Positions 1-9,383 of a stretch of 64,000 bases of DNA are shown in pieces; within the stretch, counting starts at the first letter, position 1, and each line of letters opens with the position of its first letter. The notes under the pieces are model-generated. The model made no database searches and was not told the DNA's origin. It saw only the letters and a list, made by a program, of their open reading frames with translations. The DNA comes from G963676095 sp963676095 (GTDB taxonomy: Bacteria > Bacteroidota > Bacteroidia > Bacteroidales > Prolixibacteraceae). The position numbers were made by a program, and so were the translations under genes. The DNA is taken from positions 6,634,001 through 6,698,000 of the forward strand of contig OY781040.1 of assembly GCA_963676095.1 (NCBI GenBank), read 5' to 3'.

Positions 1-481
1 TATTCCGTATTTGTTTTTTTCCTTTTTTTATCTGTTCCTGTTTTTATGCCCGTGCAGTTCAAAAAGGATTGAGGCAAAAGCAATTTCTTCTGAAAAAAGA
101 ATTGCTTTTACATGTTTGCATTATTCAGAAACAGATTCGTCTCTTTTGTTTTTTCAACACTCTTTCTGTAAAAAAGATAGAAAGGTACACATCCAGATGG
201 TGCCGAATCCGGAACAACTACATCTCTGTAAAATTGATTCCGGGTTTGAGTGTTATAAGCTTTCCCTCCCGGTCCGGTCTGAAAAATATGGGAAAAAGCA
301 GGTTAACCGTCCTCCACCTCATGTAAATGAATTGGGTATATTGATGCTCAATGCTTAATTAGGATGAGTATTTTTACGTGCGGATAGCAATGAAAAGGAT
401 CTCGTCCCGTTGTTCGTTTTGATGAAAAGTACCAATATGAGTGCGAAACTTGTAGTCGATATTTTATAAAAATTTATACTG
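1..481. other. Non-coding stretch upstream of hemN
   Basis: I see no convincing gene here. The longest open frame (11-358, TTG start) is low-complexity, Phe/Ser/Lys-rich at its N-terminus and matches no family I recognise. The region probably carries the 5' region of the haem operon, but no TAnnTTTG -7 element is evident close to the hemN start. Confidence 0.5.
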
Positions 482-1855
482 ATGCAAATCCCGTTGTCCT
501 TAGTGGAAAAATATAATGTACCGGTTCCCCGTTATACCAGCTATCCCCCTGCCAATTTTTTCAGCGGAAATATTTCTGTCCCGGAGTATCTTCAGTCAGT
601 GAAGGAGTCGAATAGCAGGGATCCCCAAAATATTTCAATTTATATCCATATCCCTTTTTGTTCCCAACTTTGCCTGTATTGCGGGTGTAACAATTACATC
701 ACAAAAGATGGGGCCCTTATGAAAGATTACATGAGAGCCCTGCTTCAGGAAATCCGGATGATCAGCTCATTGCTCGATCATGGAAGGAAGGTTTCCCAGG
801 TACACTGGGGAGGCGGGACCCCGAATGTAATCCCTTCCGGCTATATCGGGGAGGTTATGAATTTACTGAAAGAAGAATTTAATTACACGGACCATCCGGA
901 AATAGCGATGGAATGCAACCCTGCCCATCTGAATAGGGAATATGTCGATGATCTTGCCGCTTATGGTTTTAACAGGATCAGCCTTGGCATTCAGGATTTC
1001 AGGGAGAAGGTGCTCCGTACCGTAAACCGCGAAGTGCCTGTTATCCCGGTGCCGGAGCTTACCGAAATGATCCGTACGGCAGGTATGTCTTTCAACCTCG
1101 ATTTTATCTATGGCCTGCCTTTTCAGTCAGCAGATTCTTTCTCCGAGACGATTGATCAGGCGCTGAAAATAAGCCCGGACAGGTTGGTCACTTTTTCATA
1201 TGCCCATGTGCCATGGGTGAAGCAGGCCCAGAAAAAGCTGGAAGAATACGGGCTTCCTTCAGCTAATGAAAAGTTGAAGATGTTTGAAAAGGCCTGGTCG
1301 GCAATGAAAAATGCAGGTTATGTGCCTATCGGTCTGGATCATTATGCCAAACCGGAAGATGACCTGGCAAAAGCACTGCAAAACAGGGCCCTTCACCGTA
1401 ATTTTCAGGGATATTGCACCCTGGGGACAACAGGGCAGGTTTATGCTTTCGGGGTTACCGGCATTAGCCAGCTTGATGAAGGTTATATCCAGAACATCAG
1501 GGACGTAAATGAGTATATCGATAGCCTGAAAAAAGGGGAACTGAAAATTGAAAAGGGATATTTCCTCTCTGAAAAAGAAAAAATTATCCGTCACGTAATC
1601 AATGAGATCATGTGTAATAATTATTTTTCCTGGACTCAGGTTGCCAATTTTTTTCAATCGTCCCCGGGAAACATAAAAAAACTATTGAACTTTTGCAACG
1701 ACAAACTGGATCCGTTCTGTAACGACCGCCTTCTGGATTATACTGATGACGAATTGGTTATTCACGATCTGGGACGTTTTTTCCTGCGGAATATCGCGGC
1801 ACTGTTCGATCCCAATATTGATGATCATACCCGTAAATATTCAAAAGCTGTTTGA
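482..1855 (+). CDS. hemN: Oxygen-independent coproporphyrinogen III oxidase (HemN)
   Basis: A 457-aa cytoplasmic radical-SAM enzyme. It converts coproporphyrinogen III to protoporphyrinogen IX without O2. The family hallmark PRYTSYP is at residues 16-22. The radical-SAM cluster motif CxxxCxxC is at Cys60, Cys64 and Cys67, with a further Cys69 as in true HemN, and is followed by the GGGTP motif near residue 105. The length matches E. coli HemN (457 aa), and the N-terminal PRYTSYP separates it from the HemW haem chaperone. It is the first gene of a four-gene co-directional haem operon, and hemG follows after 3 bases. Identification is very secure. Confidence 0.96.
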   Translation: MQIPLSLVEKYNVPVPRYTSYPPANFFSGNISVPEYLQSVKESNSRDPQNISIYIHIPFCSQLCLYCGCNNYITKDGALMKDYMRALLQEIRMISSLLDHGRKVSQVHWGGGTPNVIPSGYIGEVMNLLKEEFNYTDHPEIAMECNPAHLNREYVDDLAAYGFNRISLGIQDFREKVLRTVNREVPVIPVPELTEMIRTAGMSFNLDFIYGLPFQSADSFSETIDQALKISPDRLVTFSYAHVPWVKQAQKKLEEYGLPSANEKLKMFEKAWSAMKNAGYVPIGLDHYAKPEDDLAKALQNRALHRNFQGYCTLGTTGQVYAFGVTGISQLDEGYIQNIRDVNEYIDSLKKGELKIEKGYFLSEKEKIIRHVINEIMCNNYFSWTQVANFFQSSPGNIKKLLNFCNDKLDPFCNDRLLDYTDDELVIHDLGRFFLRNIAALFDPNIDDHTRKYSKAV

Positions 1856-1858
1856 ACC

Positions 1859-3202
1859 ATGACGAAAGTTGCTGTTATAGGGGCCGGTCTGACCGGTTTA
1901 ACTGCTGCCTATTATCTGAAGAAGAAAGGTATGGATGTTACTGTATTTGAAAAACTGGAGCGTCCCGGAGGGGTGATCAGATCTGTCTGTGCAGATGGGT
2001 TTATTTATGAAAACGGGCCCAGTACAGGAGTACTGAGCACACCCGAAGCTGCAGAACTGATCGGGGAACTTAAAGATTTATGTTCTCTCGAAATTGCAGA
2101 TAAAAATGCAAAATTCAGATGGATCTGGAAGAACGGTCGCTGGTATTCATTACCTTCAGGTTTGATAGGCGGTATCACCACTCCTTTGTTTAGCTTTTCT
2201 GACAAGCTGAGACTTTTGGGCGAGCCTTTCCGTGCTCCCGGGAATAACCCGGATGAAACCCTTGCCTGTATGGTTAGGCGCCGGATGGGAGAGAGCTTTT
2301 TAAATTATGCTGTTGATCCTTTTATCCTGGGTATCTATTCTGGCGATCCTGAAAAACTGGTAACCAGGTATGCCTTACCGAAGCTATACAACCTCGAACA
2401 AAAGTATGGCAGTTTTATTGGAGGATCGATAAAAAAAGCGAGGGAACCTAAGCCTGACCGGGAAAAGAACCTGAAAAGGGAGGTTTTCTCAATGAAGGGC
2501 GGACTGTCCCGTTTAACAGAGGCTTTATATGCAAAAACAGGAACGGGAAATTTTAAGCTGAATACCAGTGGGCTGGAGGTAATTCCCCATGATCAGGGAT
2601 ATATGGTCTGTTCGGACAGTGCTGATCCTGCTTTTTTTGATAAAATTATCTCAACTGTCGGGGGATATGCCCTCAGGGATATCTTCCGTTTTTTTCCAAA
2701 GGAGAAGCTCGTGCCTATCGAACAAATGCCATATGCCCGGGTGGTACAGGTTTCTGTTGGTTTCAGAAAGTGGACAGGGATTGATTTGAAGGCTTTTGGC
2801 GGCCTGATCCCTTTTCGTGAAAACAGACAGGTATTAGGGGCCTTGTTCCTCTCCTCTTTTCTGAGCGGAAGGGCCCCGGAAGGAGGAGCCCTGATTTCTA
2901 CCTTCCTGGGGGGGATCCGGAAACCGGAAATGGTTGGACTGGACGACCGGCAGATTGAAGAAATTGTCGGGCGCGAGTTAAAATCGTTGCTGGGGCTAAC
3001 AAAATGGCAGCCCGACTTGTTAGTTATTAATCGCTACCAGCACGCTATTCCGCAATACGGGATCGAGTCGGAGGAAAAGCTTAAGGCTGTTGCCGAACTG
3101 GAAAAAGAATTCCCGGGGATAACCCTGGCCGGTAATATCTGCGATGGGATAGGAATGGCCGACCGGATCAAACAGGGGAGAAGTGTGGCTGAAAGCCTGT
3201 GA
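1859..3202 (+). CDS. hemG: Protoporphyrinogen oxidase (HemG/HemY type)
   Basis: A 447-aa FAD-dependent enzyme of the HemY type. It removes six electrons from protoporphyrinogen IX to give protoporphyrin IX, classically using O2. The N-terminal dinucleotide-binding motif (V-I-G-A-G-L-T-G-L, residues 6-14) with the following E-K-x-x-x-P-G-G binds FAD. The C-terminal N-x-x-D-G-x-G-M-x-D segment is the second flavin contact typical of the family. The start lies 3 bases after the hemN stop, and the stop overlaps a possible GTG of hemF. It sits between the decarboxylase step and ferrochelatase, as the pathway would predict. The O2-dependent type is notable beside O2-independent HemN. Confidence 0.94.
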   Translation: MTKVAVIGAGLTGLTAAYYLKKKGMDVTVFEKLERPGGVIRSVCADGFIYENGPSTGVLSTPEAAELIGELKDLCSLEIADKNAKFRWIWKNGRWYSLPSGLIGGITTPLFSFSDKLRLLGEPFRAPGNNPDETLACMVRRRMGESFLNYAVDPFILGIYSGDPEKLVTRYALPKLYNLEQKYGSFIGGSIKKAREPKPDREKNLKREVFSMKGGLSRLTEALYAKTGTGNFKLNTSGLEVIPHDQGYMVCSDSADPAFFDKIISTVGGYALRDIFRFFPKEKLVPIEQMPYARVVQVSVGFRKWTGIDLKAFGGLIPFRENRQVLGALFLSSFLSGRAPEGGALISTFLGGIRKPEMVGLDDRQIEEIVGRELKSLLGLTKWQPDLLVINRYQHAIPQYGIESEEKLKAVAELEKEFPGITLAGNICDGIGMADRIKQGRSVAESL

Positions 3203-3225
3203 TTTATTATTTGATATTTGATATT

Positions 3226-4143
3226 ATGAGGGAAGAACGGGTAACCCGGATATACAGGAAATTACAGCAACAGATAGGTGAAGAACTGGAAAAGGCTGAT
3301 GGAAAAGCTGTTTTTTTTTCGGATGACTGGAAAAAGGAAATTGGTTTTGGGCATACGATGGTACTTACGGATGGTGATGCCATTGAAAAGGCCGCAGTCA
3401 ATTTTTCATCGGTCGGGGGACCCGTTACCGTGACAATGCGGGAAGCGTTAAAGATTGAAGATGGACAGGAGTATTTTGCATGTGGAATTTCTTCGATTAT
3501 ACATCCTCAGAATCCGAATGTGCCTATCATTCACATGAATGTTCGCTATTTTGAACTGAGTTCCGGAAAATCCTGGTTTGGGGGAGGGATCGATCTCACC
3601 CCTCATTATATCGATGTTCAGGAGGCTTCATGGTTTCACGGCGAGTTAAAGACAATTTGCCATCGGTATGATCCGGAATGTTACAGTGAGTTTAAAAAGT
3701 GGGCGGACGACTATTTTTATTTACCGCACAGGGCTGAAACCAGGGGAGTCGGAGGAATCTTTTTCGATCACAGGGATTCGGCGGATGATAGCAGTTTCGA
3801 ACGGCTTTTTACGTTTACGGAAGAACTGGCGCAGGCCTATCCCAGGATTTATTCCGGATTGATAGCAAAGAACAGGAACAGGCCGTTTACGGAGAAAGAA
3901 AAGCAGTGGCAATACCTGCGAAGGGGCCGGTATGTCGAGTTTAATCTGCTTTATGACCGGGGAACGAAGTTTGGACTGGAGTCTAACGGCAGGGTCGAAT
4001 CGATCTTTTTGAGTATGCCTCCTTTCGCTTCCTGGGCATATAATTTTAAGCCGGAGGAAGGTTCACGGGAAGCAGAAACCCTTTCCCTTTTAAAAAAGGG
4101 GATCGATTGGTCCAATATACAAGAAGCACTGCTGGCTTTTTAA
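3226..4143 (+). CDS. hemF: Oxygen-dependent coproporphyrinogen III oxidase (HemF)
   Basis: HemF carries out the same reaction as HemN but uses O2 and no cofactor. Recognisable family blocks include N-P-x-V-P-x-x-H-M-N-x-R-Y-F, the W-F-G-G-G-I-D-L-T-P segment, the R-G-V-G-G-I-F-F-D-H block and the R-R-G-R-Y-V-E-F-N-L-x-Y-D-R-G block near the C-terminus. I chose the ATG at 3226 (305 aa), which matches the usual 299-305 aa. An upstream in-frame GTG at 3199 would overlap the hemG stop by 4 bases and add nine residues without family character. Together with hemN this gives the cell aerobic and anaerobic routes for the same step. Confidence 0.93.
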   Translation: MREERVTRIYRKLQQQIGEELEKADGKAVFFSDDWKKEIGFGHTMVLTDGDAIEKAAVNFSSVGGPVTVTMREALKIEDGQEYFACGISSIIHPQNPNVPIIHMNVRYFELSSGKSWFGGGIDLTPHYIDVQEASWFHGELKTICHRYDPECYSEFKKWADDYFYLPHRAETRGVGGIFFDHRDSADDSSFERLFTFTEELAQAYPRIYSGLIAKNRNRPFTEKEKQWQYLRRGRYVEFNLLYDRGTKFGLESNGRVESIFLSMPPFASWAYNFKPEEGSREAETLSLLKKGIDWSNIQEALLAF

Positions 4144-4193
4144 CCATACAACAATAAAATCATTGACCACATAACCATATAACCCATTCAACC

Positions 4194-5228
4194 ATGAACA
4201 CAACAACTCCGGATAACTCAAAACGAACAGCTGTATTGCTGGTCAATGTAGGTACGCCGGATGAACCGACAGTCCCAGCAGTCAGGAGATATTTGTCCCA
4301 GTTTCTGAACGACAGGAGGGTAATCGATTTGCCATTGATCCCACAGAAAATACTGGTGAACCTGATTATCGTTCCTTTTCGTGCTCCAAAGTCAAAGAAG
4401 CTTTACGAAATGCTTTGGACCCCGGAGGGATCGCCGTTGATTGTGAATGCCGAAAAAAATAAGGAACGGTTGCAGGAGAGGTTAGGAAGCAGCTGTGAAG
4501 TTTTCGTGGCTATGCGGTATCAGAACCCGTCCCTCGGGAAAGTACTCCGGGAGGTACGTGACAGGCAGTTTGGAAGGCTGGTGGTCGTACCTGTATTCCC
4601 GCAATATGCTTCTTCGACAACAGGGACCATTGCCCAGTTTGTATACAGGGAAATGTCTGGCTGGAATGTCATGCCTGAGCTTAGGATTGTCAGCCAGTTT
4701 TACGACCACCCCCGTTTTATAAAAGCTTTTGCTGACCGGATACGGGAATACGGGCCGGAAAAGTGGGACCATATTATCTTTTCCTATCACGGGCTTCCGC
4801 TCCGGCAAATAGATAAGGTCCATCCCGGTGTTAATTCTTCAGCCTGTACCTGTGAGAAGGCCTTGCCAAAACATGGAAAATTTTGTTACCGGGCTACTTG
4901 CTACGACACGACACGCCTGCTTGCCAGGGAACTTGGTCTGAGCGAAGCCAGCTATTCCGTTTCATTCCAGTCCAGGCTCGACAAGAACTGGCTGGAGCCT
5001 TTTACCGATTCAACGTTGATCAGAAAGGCCAAAGAAGGGGTTAAACGGGTACTGGTAGTAGCCCCTGCCTTCGTAGCCGATTGTCTAGAGACTACCGTCG
5101 AAATAGGCATCGAGTACCAACAGCTTTTTGAAAGGTACGGTGGGGAAAAGGTACAACTCGTAGAGAGCCTCAATGATCATCCGGGATGGATAGAAACCCT
5201 GGCCGACCTGGTAGAAGGGCGTCAGTGA
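4194..5228 (+). CDS. hemH: Ferrochelatase
   Basis: A 344-aa enzyme that inserts Fe2+ into protoporphyrin IX to give protohaem, the last step of this operon's pathway. The N-terminal L-L-V-N-x-G-T-P block and the active-site S-Y-H-G-L-P (His199) are clear, as is the C-terminal D-C-x-E-T-x-x-E block. Four cysteines cluster at 218, 220, 231 and 236, just after the active-site helix. Similar Cys sets occur in ferrochelatases that carry a [2Fe-2S] centre, so cluster binding is an inference. A 50-base gap rich in AACCATA-like repeats separates it from hemF. Its stop lies 2 bases from the stop of the convergent transporter. Confidence 0.95.
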   Translation: MNTTTPDNSKRTAVLLVNVGTPDEPTVPAVRRYLSQFLNDRRVIDLPLIPQKILVNLIIVPFRAPKSKKLYEMLWTPEGSPLIVNAEKNKERLQERLGSSCEVFVAMRYQNPSLGKVLREVRDRQFGRLVVVPVFPQYASSTTGTIAQFVYREMSGWNVMPELRIVSQFYDHPRFIKAFADRIREYGPEKWDHIIFSYHGLPLRQIDKVHPGVNSSACTCEKALPKHGKFCYRATCYDTTRLLARELGLSEASYSVSFQSRLDKNWLEPFTDSTLIRKAKEGVKRVLVVAPAFVADCLETTVEIGIEYQQLFERYGGEKVQLVESLNDHPGWIETLADLVEGRQ

Positions 5229-5230
5229 AT

Positions 5231-6889
5231 CTACCAGAAATAAAAATAAGCCCCCATAATGATCAATACAATGATAATGCTATGTACCACATCCCACTTA
5301 TTCCAGCTGGCACGCGTTTCTTTCCGTTGTTCGGGAGTGATTGTGTAATAGGTTAGCCCTTCGAGCTGTTCCGGGCTTGGTTTTTTGGAAAAGAGGCTGA
5401 CTATAACAGTAACAGCCACACTTAATCCGACCAGGTAAAGCATAAAGTACAGCCAGTTCAATTTAATAAATACGGTATAAAAGATCGAGTCCGGGTTTAC
5501 AGAGGATTTAAAGATCAGGAATAACATACGTACCATTCCGACGGAAAAGCCGCTAACCATTCCCCACAATCCTCCCTGGGCCGTTATCTTCTTAGAAAAG
5601 ATACCTAAAAAGAATGCTGTTGCAATCCCTGGAGCAAACAGGCTTTGAATTTGCTGCAAATATTCATATAATACATTGCCAATATTTTTAAGCATTGGAA
5701 TCCACAAAACGCCCAGCACAACAATTACTGTCGTGGCTACCCGGCCTACAAGTACCAATTCCTTTTCTTTTGCTTTGGGACGGTATTTCTGGTAGAAGTC
5801 GACGGTGAACAACATTGCTGAAGAGTTAAATAGTGAAGCCAGTGAACTCATAAGGGCTGCCAGCAATCCCCCGATCACCAGTCCTTTCAGACCAAGAGGA
5901 AGAATTTGGGAAACCATTGCCGGAAAAGCTGCATCGGGTGATGAAAGCGTAAGCAATCCCTTTTGGTTTAATGAGTAAGCGATCATTCCCGGTATAAGGA
6001 AAATAAAAACCGGGGTAAGTTTCAGATACGACCCAAGGATGGCCCCTCTTCTGGAATGTGTCATATTCTTTCCCGACAGTACTCTCTGAACAATATACTG
6101 ATCTGTACACCAATACCAAAAACCGATAATCATGGAACCCAATACGGTACCGGGCCACGGGAAGACGGAATCTTTCGTTGAACGGATCAGGCTGGTCATT
6201 GAATCTCCATGTTCGGTAACATTCAGTTCACAAATATGCATCATCTCTCCCCAGCCACCTAATTTCATTAAGCCAATTACCAGGATAGCCATTGAACCTA
6301 TCAGCAGTACAGGAGTTTGTAAAACAGAAGTATAAAGTACCGATTTCATGCCACCTATGATCGTGTAAATTGCGGTTATAACAACCAACCCAATTGCCCC
6401 GACCCACAAAAAGTCAATTCCAAATATGGATTGAATACCGGTTATTTCTTTCAATACCAATCCTCCTGCATAAACAGTAACGGCTACCTTGGTAAACACG
6501 TAACTGATTAACGAAATTACAGAAAGGAAAGAACGTGCTGCCGAATTATACCTTTTTTCCAGAAACTCAGGTGTGGTGAATATTTTGCTATGTGAATAAA
6601 AGGGAACAAAAACCCATGCGAGGATTAAAATGATCCACCCTGAAAATTCCCATTGAGCCATAGCCATTCCGCTCTGGGCACCCGATCCCGCAAGGCCGAC
6701 AACATGTTCCGAGCCGATATTCGAGGCAAATATTGAAGCGCCGATAGTTAGCCATGTCGCATCACGTCCGGCTAAAAAATAGTCAGAAGAGGTATTCTCT
6801 TGTTTCCGTGCTACCCATATGATAATGCCGATTAATGCAAGTCCAAAAAGACCTAAAACAACAAGGTCGACAGGATGAAAATGTGCCAT
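5231..6889 (-). CDS. Sodium/solute symporter (SSS/SGLT family)
   Basis: A 552-aa polytopic inner-membrane protein of the solute:sodium symporter family, with about 13-14 hydrophobic helices and the N-terminal E-x-x-V-G-L-A-G-S-G-A-Q block seen in sugar-type SGLT relatives. The substrate cannot be assigned; sugars such as galactose, or myo-inositol or sialic acid, are common for this subgroup in Bacteroidota. The gene is divergent from a LytS/LytTR pair across a 184-base gap, so it may be that pair's target or its sensing partner. It is convergent with hemH with almost no spacer. Confidence 0.88.
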   Translation of the reverse strand: MAHFHPVDLVVLGLFGLALIGIIIWVARKQENTSSDYFLAGRDATWLTIGASIFASNIGSEHVVGLAGSGAQSGMAMAQWEFSGWIILILAWVFVPFYSHSKIFTTPEFLEKRYNSAARSFLSVISLISYVFTKVAVTVYAGGLVLKEITGIQSIFGIDFLWVGAIGLVVITAIYTIIGGMKSVLYTSVLQTPVLLIGSMAILVIGLMKLGGWGEMMHICELNVTEHGDSMTSLIRSTKDSVFPWPGTVLGSMIIGFWYWCTDQYIVQRVLSGKNMTHSRRGAILGSYLKLTPVFIFLIPGMIAYSLNQKGLLTLSSPDAAFPAMVSQILPLGLKGLVIGGLLAALMSSLASLFNSSAMLFTVDFYQKYRPKAKEKELVLVGRVATTVIVVLGVLWIPMLKNIGNVLYEYLQQIQSLFAPGIATAFFLGIFSKKITAQGGLWGMVSGFSVGMVRMLFLIFKSSVNPDSIFYTVFIKLNWLYFMLYLVGLSVAVTVIVSLFSKKPSPEQLEGLTYYTITPEQRKETRASWNKWDVVHSIIIVLIIMGAYFYFW

Positions 6890-7073
6890 AAAGATTTTTG
6901 TTATTTTTCTACGAATTTAAATTCTCTTTATTTATAGAGAAGAAGTAAAAGTATGTCCATAACTTATAAATGTATTAACACTATTTTTCAACGTATTTCT
7001 ATTAATTTTAAAGATTGAATTTCGGTATTAGAAGTGAGCAGCGGATATAGGAAAACAAGTAAAATGTTCCATC

Positions 7074-7877
7074 ATGAATATAATGGCCGTGATCATATTC
7101 ATTTTATTAACCATTGCAGTAACCTACTTTCTTTTAAGGAATATTGAAGAATGGAGAAAGAAAAGGCTGCAATATGCTTTACTTGCCTTTCAAAGTCATA
7201 CAAACCCGCACTTTATTAAAAATGTAATGCAGGCAATAAACTGGTTCATTTTAAACAACGAAAAGCAACTTGCCAGCGATTATCTTTGTGATTTCTCAAC
7301 TTTAATGGAGGATATCCTTCTTTTTTCCAAAAAAAATTACATTACCCTTTCAGAAAAACTTGACTTTTTGGATTTATACCTTAAACTGCAGCATTTAAGG
7401 CACAGTGATAAATTCGATTATGTTCCCATGTATTCAAAGGACGCCACACCAACAATACAGCTTGCTAAAAATATTAATCCCGAAGTTTTTCTATTGCCCC
7501 CGTTGCTGATCCATCCGTTTATTGAAAATGCCATAGAACACGGACTAAAACCCAAACAATCCAAGGGTACCCTCTTTATTGCCTTTTCTTTTAAATTAAA
7601 CCATTTGGAATGTTGTATTATGGATAATGGCATCGGAATTAAAGCATCGAAGAAGCTTCAGTCCGAATCAAAAGTTCAGCGGAGCAATATTGGGATCATA
7701 AATACAAAAAAACGGATTGAAATCGTCCGAAAGTTATATGGCGTTCATATTAACGTGTCAATCGAAGAGTGCCATCCGGGTGAGAAAGATCCGGGAACAA
7801 AGGTTACGTTAAAGTTTCCGATGCCTCTTAATTTTAACCCGCAAACAGGTTTTCCGGAAAGGGTTTATAAACTTTAA
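7074..7877 (+). CDS. LytS/YehU-type sensor histidine kinase, minimal N-terminus
   Basis: A 267-aa kinase with a single N-terminal membrane helix (about residues 3-22). It is followed at once by the His_kinase domain of the LytS/YehU family, whose phospho-acceptor block S-H-T-N-P-H-F-I-K-N (His46) is clear. A HATPase_c domain follows, with N-box I-E-N-A-I-E-H-G-L-K and a D-N-G-I-G-I G-box. There is no room for a separate sensor domain, which is unusually short for the family. The next gene, 11 bases downstream, is its LytTR response regulator. The kinase may sense membrane state or rely on a partner such as the divergent transporter; this is inference. Confidence 0.9.
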   Translation: MNIMAVIIFILLTIAVTYFLLRNIEEWRKKRLQYALLAFQSHTNPHFIKNVMQAINWFILNNEKQLASDYLCDFSTLMEDILLFSKKNYITLSEKLDFLDLYLKLQHLRHSDKFDYVPMYSKDATPTIQLAKNINPEVFLLPPLLIHPFIENAIEHGLKPKQSKGTLFIAFSFKLNHLECCIMDNGIGIKASKKLQSESKVQRSNIGIINTKKRIEIVRKLYGVHINVSIEECHPGEKDPGTKVTLKFPMPLNFNPQTGFPERVYKL

Positions 7878-7888
7878 TTGTTTAACTT

Positions 7889-8680
7889 ATGGCTAATCAA
7901 AAAATCAGATCGGTCATTATTGAAGATGAATTGTATGACCAAAAAGTTATTAGAAAGATTCTGGAAACTTATTATAATGATTATGTTGAAGTGATCGATT
8001 CGGTTAGTAACGAAGAAGAGGCTATTCTTTCAATCAGGAAACATCAGCCTCAATTATTGTTCTTGGATATCGAACTAAACGGAGACCGGTATGGCGCTTT
8101 TCATATTCTTGATAAAGTGGAACAAAATTTTAAAATTATTTTTGTAACAGCAAAAAGCGAACAGGACGATTTGCTTAAAGCCATTAAATTAAGCTGTATT
8201 GACTATCTGGTTAAACCAACTAAAATTTCGGATTTCGAATTACCTATTAGAAAAGTATTTGATACAATAAATAATTCGCAGGGCAATAATCATAATCAAT
8301 TGGAATTATTCAGGCATAATGTAAATGTTGGTGAAATCCAGGATGCAAAAATTTCACTTCAGTCAGGCTATGACTATTTTCCAATTGCAATTAAAAATAT
8401 TATTCGTTGCGAGTCACAGGGAAATTATACCCATTTTTATTTTGTCGATAAGAGCCATTCTCTTATTAACGGCAACCTGAAGTCATTTGAAGACCGGTTA
8501 AGCGATTATGGTTTTTGCAGGATTAGCAAACACGATTTAATAAATTTGTCACAAATAAAACTGTTTTCGCGAAAAAATGCGCCCTGGGAAATAAAGATGC
8601 AGGATCAGCATACGCTATATGTTTCAGCCCAGCGCAGGCAGCATTTTCTTCATGCTTATGATCATATCCACCTGAGTTAA
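7889..8680 (+). CDS. LytTR-family response regulator
   Basis: A 263-aa two-domain regulator. The N-terminal receiver (about residues 7-125) has the acidic pair in I-I-E-D-E, phospho-acceptor Asp60 in L-F-L-D-I-E-L-N-G, Thr near 92 and Lys in Y-L-V-K-P-T. The C-terminal LytTR DNA-binding domain (about 155-260) has the typical I-x-R-C-E-S-x-G-N-Y-T-x-F and F-x-R-I-S-K-H-D-L-I-N-L blocks. It forms an operon with the upstream kinase. Its binding sites would be expected as direct repeats near target promoters, perhaps in the 6890-7073 gap, but I could not identify them. Confidence 0.92.
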   Translation: MANQKIRSVIIEDELYDQKVIRKILETYYNDYVEVIDSVSNEEEAILSIRKHQPQLLFLDIELNGDRYGAFHILDKVEQNFKIIFVTAKSEQDDLLKAIKLSCIDYLVKPTKISDFELPIRKVFDTINNSQGNNHNQLELFRHNVNVGEIQDAKISLQSGYDYFPIAIKNIIRCESQGNYTHFYFVDKSHSLINGNLKSFEDRLSDYGFCRISKHDLINLSQIKLFSRKNAPWEIKMQDQHTLYVSAQRRQHFLHAYDHIHLS

Positions 8681-8798
8681 GAAAAATTTTCTTCGTTTTT
8701 ATAGCAAAACAGTTTTTTTCAGAGAAGGGACATCCACTTTCCTTTCTATAAAATCAGTAATTCTTCCGAGTCATCTGCGTTTTTTCATCTTGCAGGAA

Positions 8799-9374
8799 TC
8801 AGACCATTCCGCTGAAGCCCATAAAGGCCATAGCCAGGATTCCTGCAACGATCAGGGCAATGGGGGTTCCCTTGAGCCCTTTGGGGACATTCATCATGTC
8901 GAGATATTCGCGCATCCCGGCAAACAGGAGAAGGGCCAGCCCGAATCCGACCGCATTGCTGGCGGCAAAAACGACTCCCTGCATCAGGTTAAATTCTTTC
9001 TGGACAGTCAGAATGGCGACCCCCAGTATCGTACAGTTAGTTGTAATTAAAGGAAGAAATACTCCCAGTGCCTGATAAAGGGCCGGACTAACTTTCTTCA
9101 GGATGATTTCGACCAGCTGCACCAGGAACGCAATTATAAGGATGAAGGAAATCGTCTGGAGGTACCCGATATTCAAGGGGACCAGGATATATTGCTGTAC
9201 CAGGTAGGTGACAATGGTGGAAAGTACCATTACGAATGTGACAGCTCCCGCCATTCCCGTGGCCGTTGATATTTTTTTTGATACGCCCAGAAAAGGACAT
9301 ATTCCCAGGAACTGGGACAAGACAATATTATTGACAAAAACGGCTGAAATGATGATGATAAAATACTGCATCAA
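8799..9374 (-). CDS. rnfA: Electron transport complex subunit RnfA
   Basis: A 191-aa six-helix inner-membrane subunit of the Rnf complex, which couples electron flow between ferredoxin and NAD+ to Na+ or H+ translocation. The F-V-N-N-I-V-L-S-Q-F-L-G-I-C-P-F-L-G block near residue 13 contains the conserved Cys that, with its RnfE counterpart, holds an in-membrane iron-sulfur centre. It is the last gene of rseC-rnfBCDGEA, 9 bases after rnfE. The length is typical for the family. Confidence 0.95.
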   Translation of the reverse strand: MMQYFIIIISAVFVNNIVLSQFLGICPFLGVSKKISTATGMAGAVTFVMVLSTIVTYLVQQYILVPLNIGYLQTISFILIIAFLVQLVEIILKKVSPALYQALGVFLPLITTNCTILGVAILTVQKEFNLMQGVVFAASNAVGFGLALLLFAGMREYLDMMNVPKGLKGTPIALIVAGILAMAFMGFSGMV

Positions 9375-9383
9375 TAAAGTCTC

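Noticed and set aside
11..358. 115-codon open frame at the window start
   Set aside because: TTG start, low-complexity Phe-rich beginning, no family resemblance, and an overlapping frame of similar quality.
4144..4193. AACCATA-like repeats between hemF and hemH as a regulatory repeat
   Set aside because: Short, irregular A/C-rich sequence; too weak to call a repeat element or operator.
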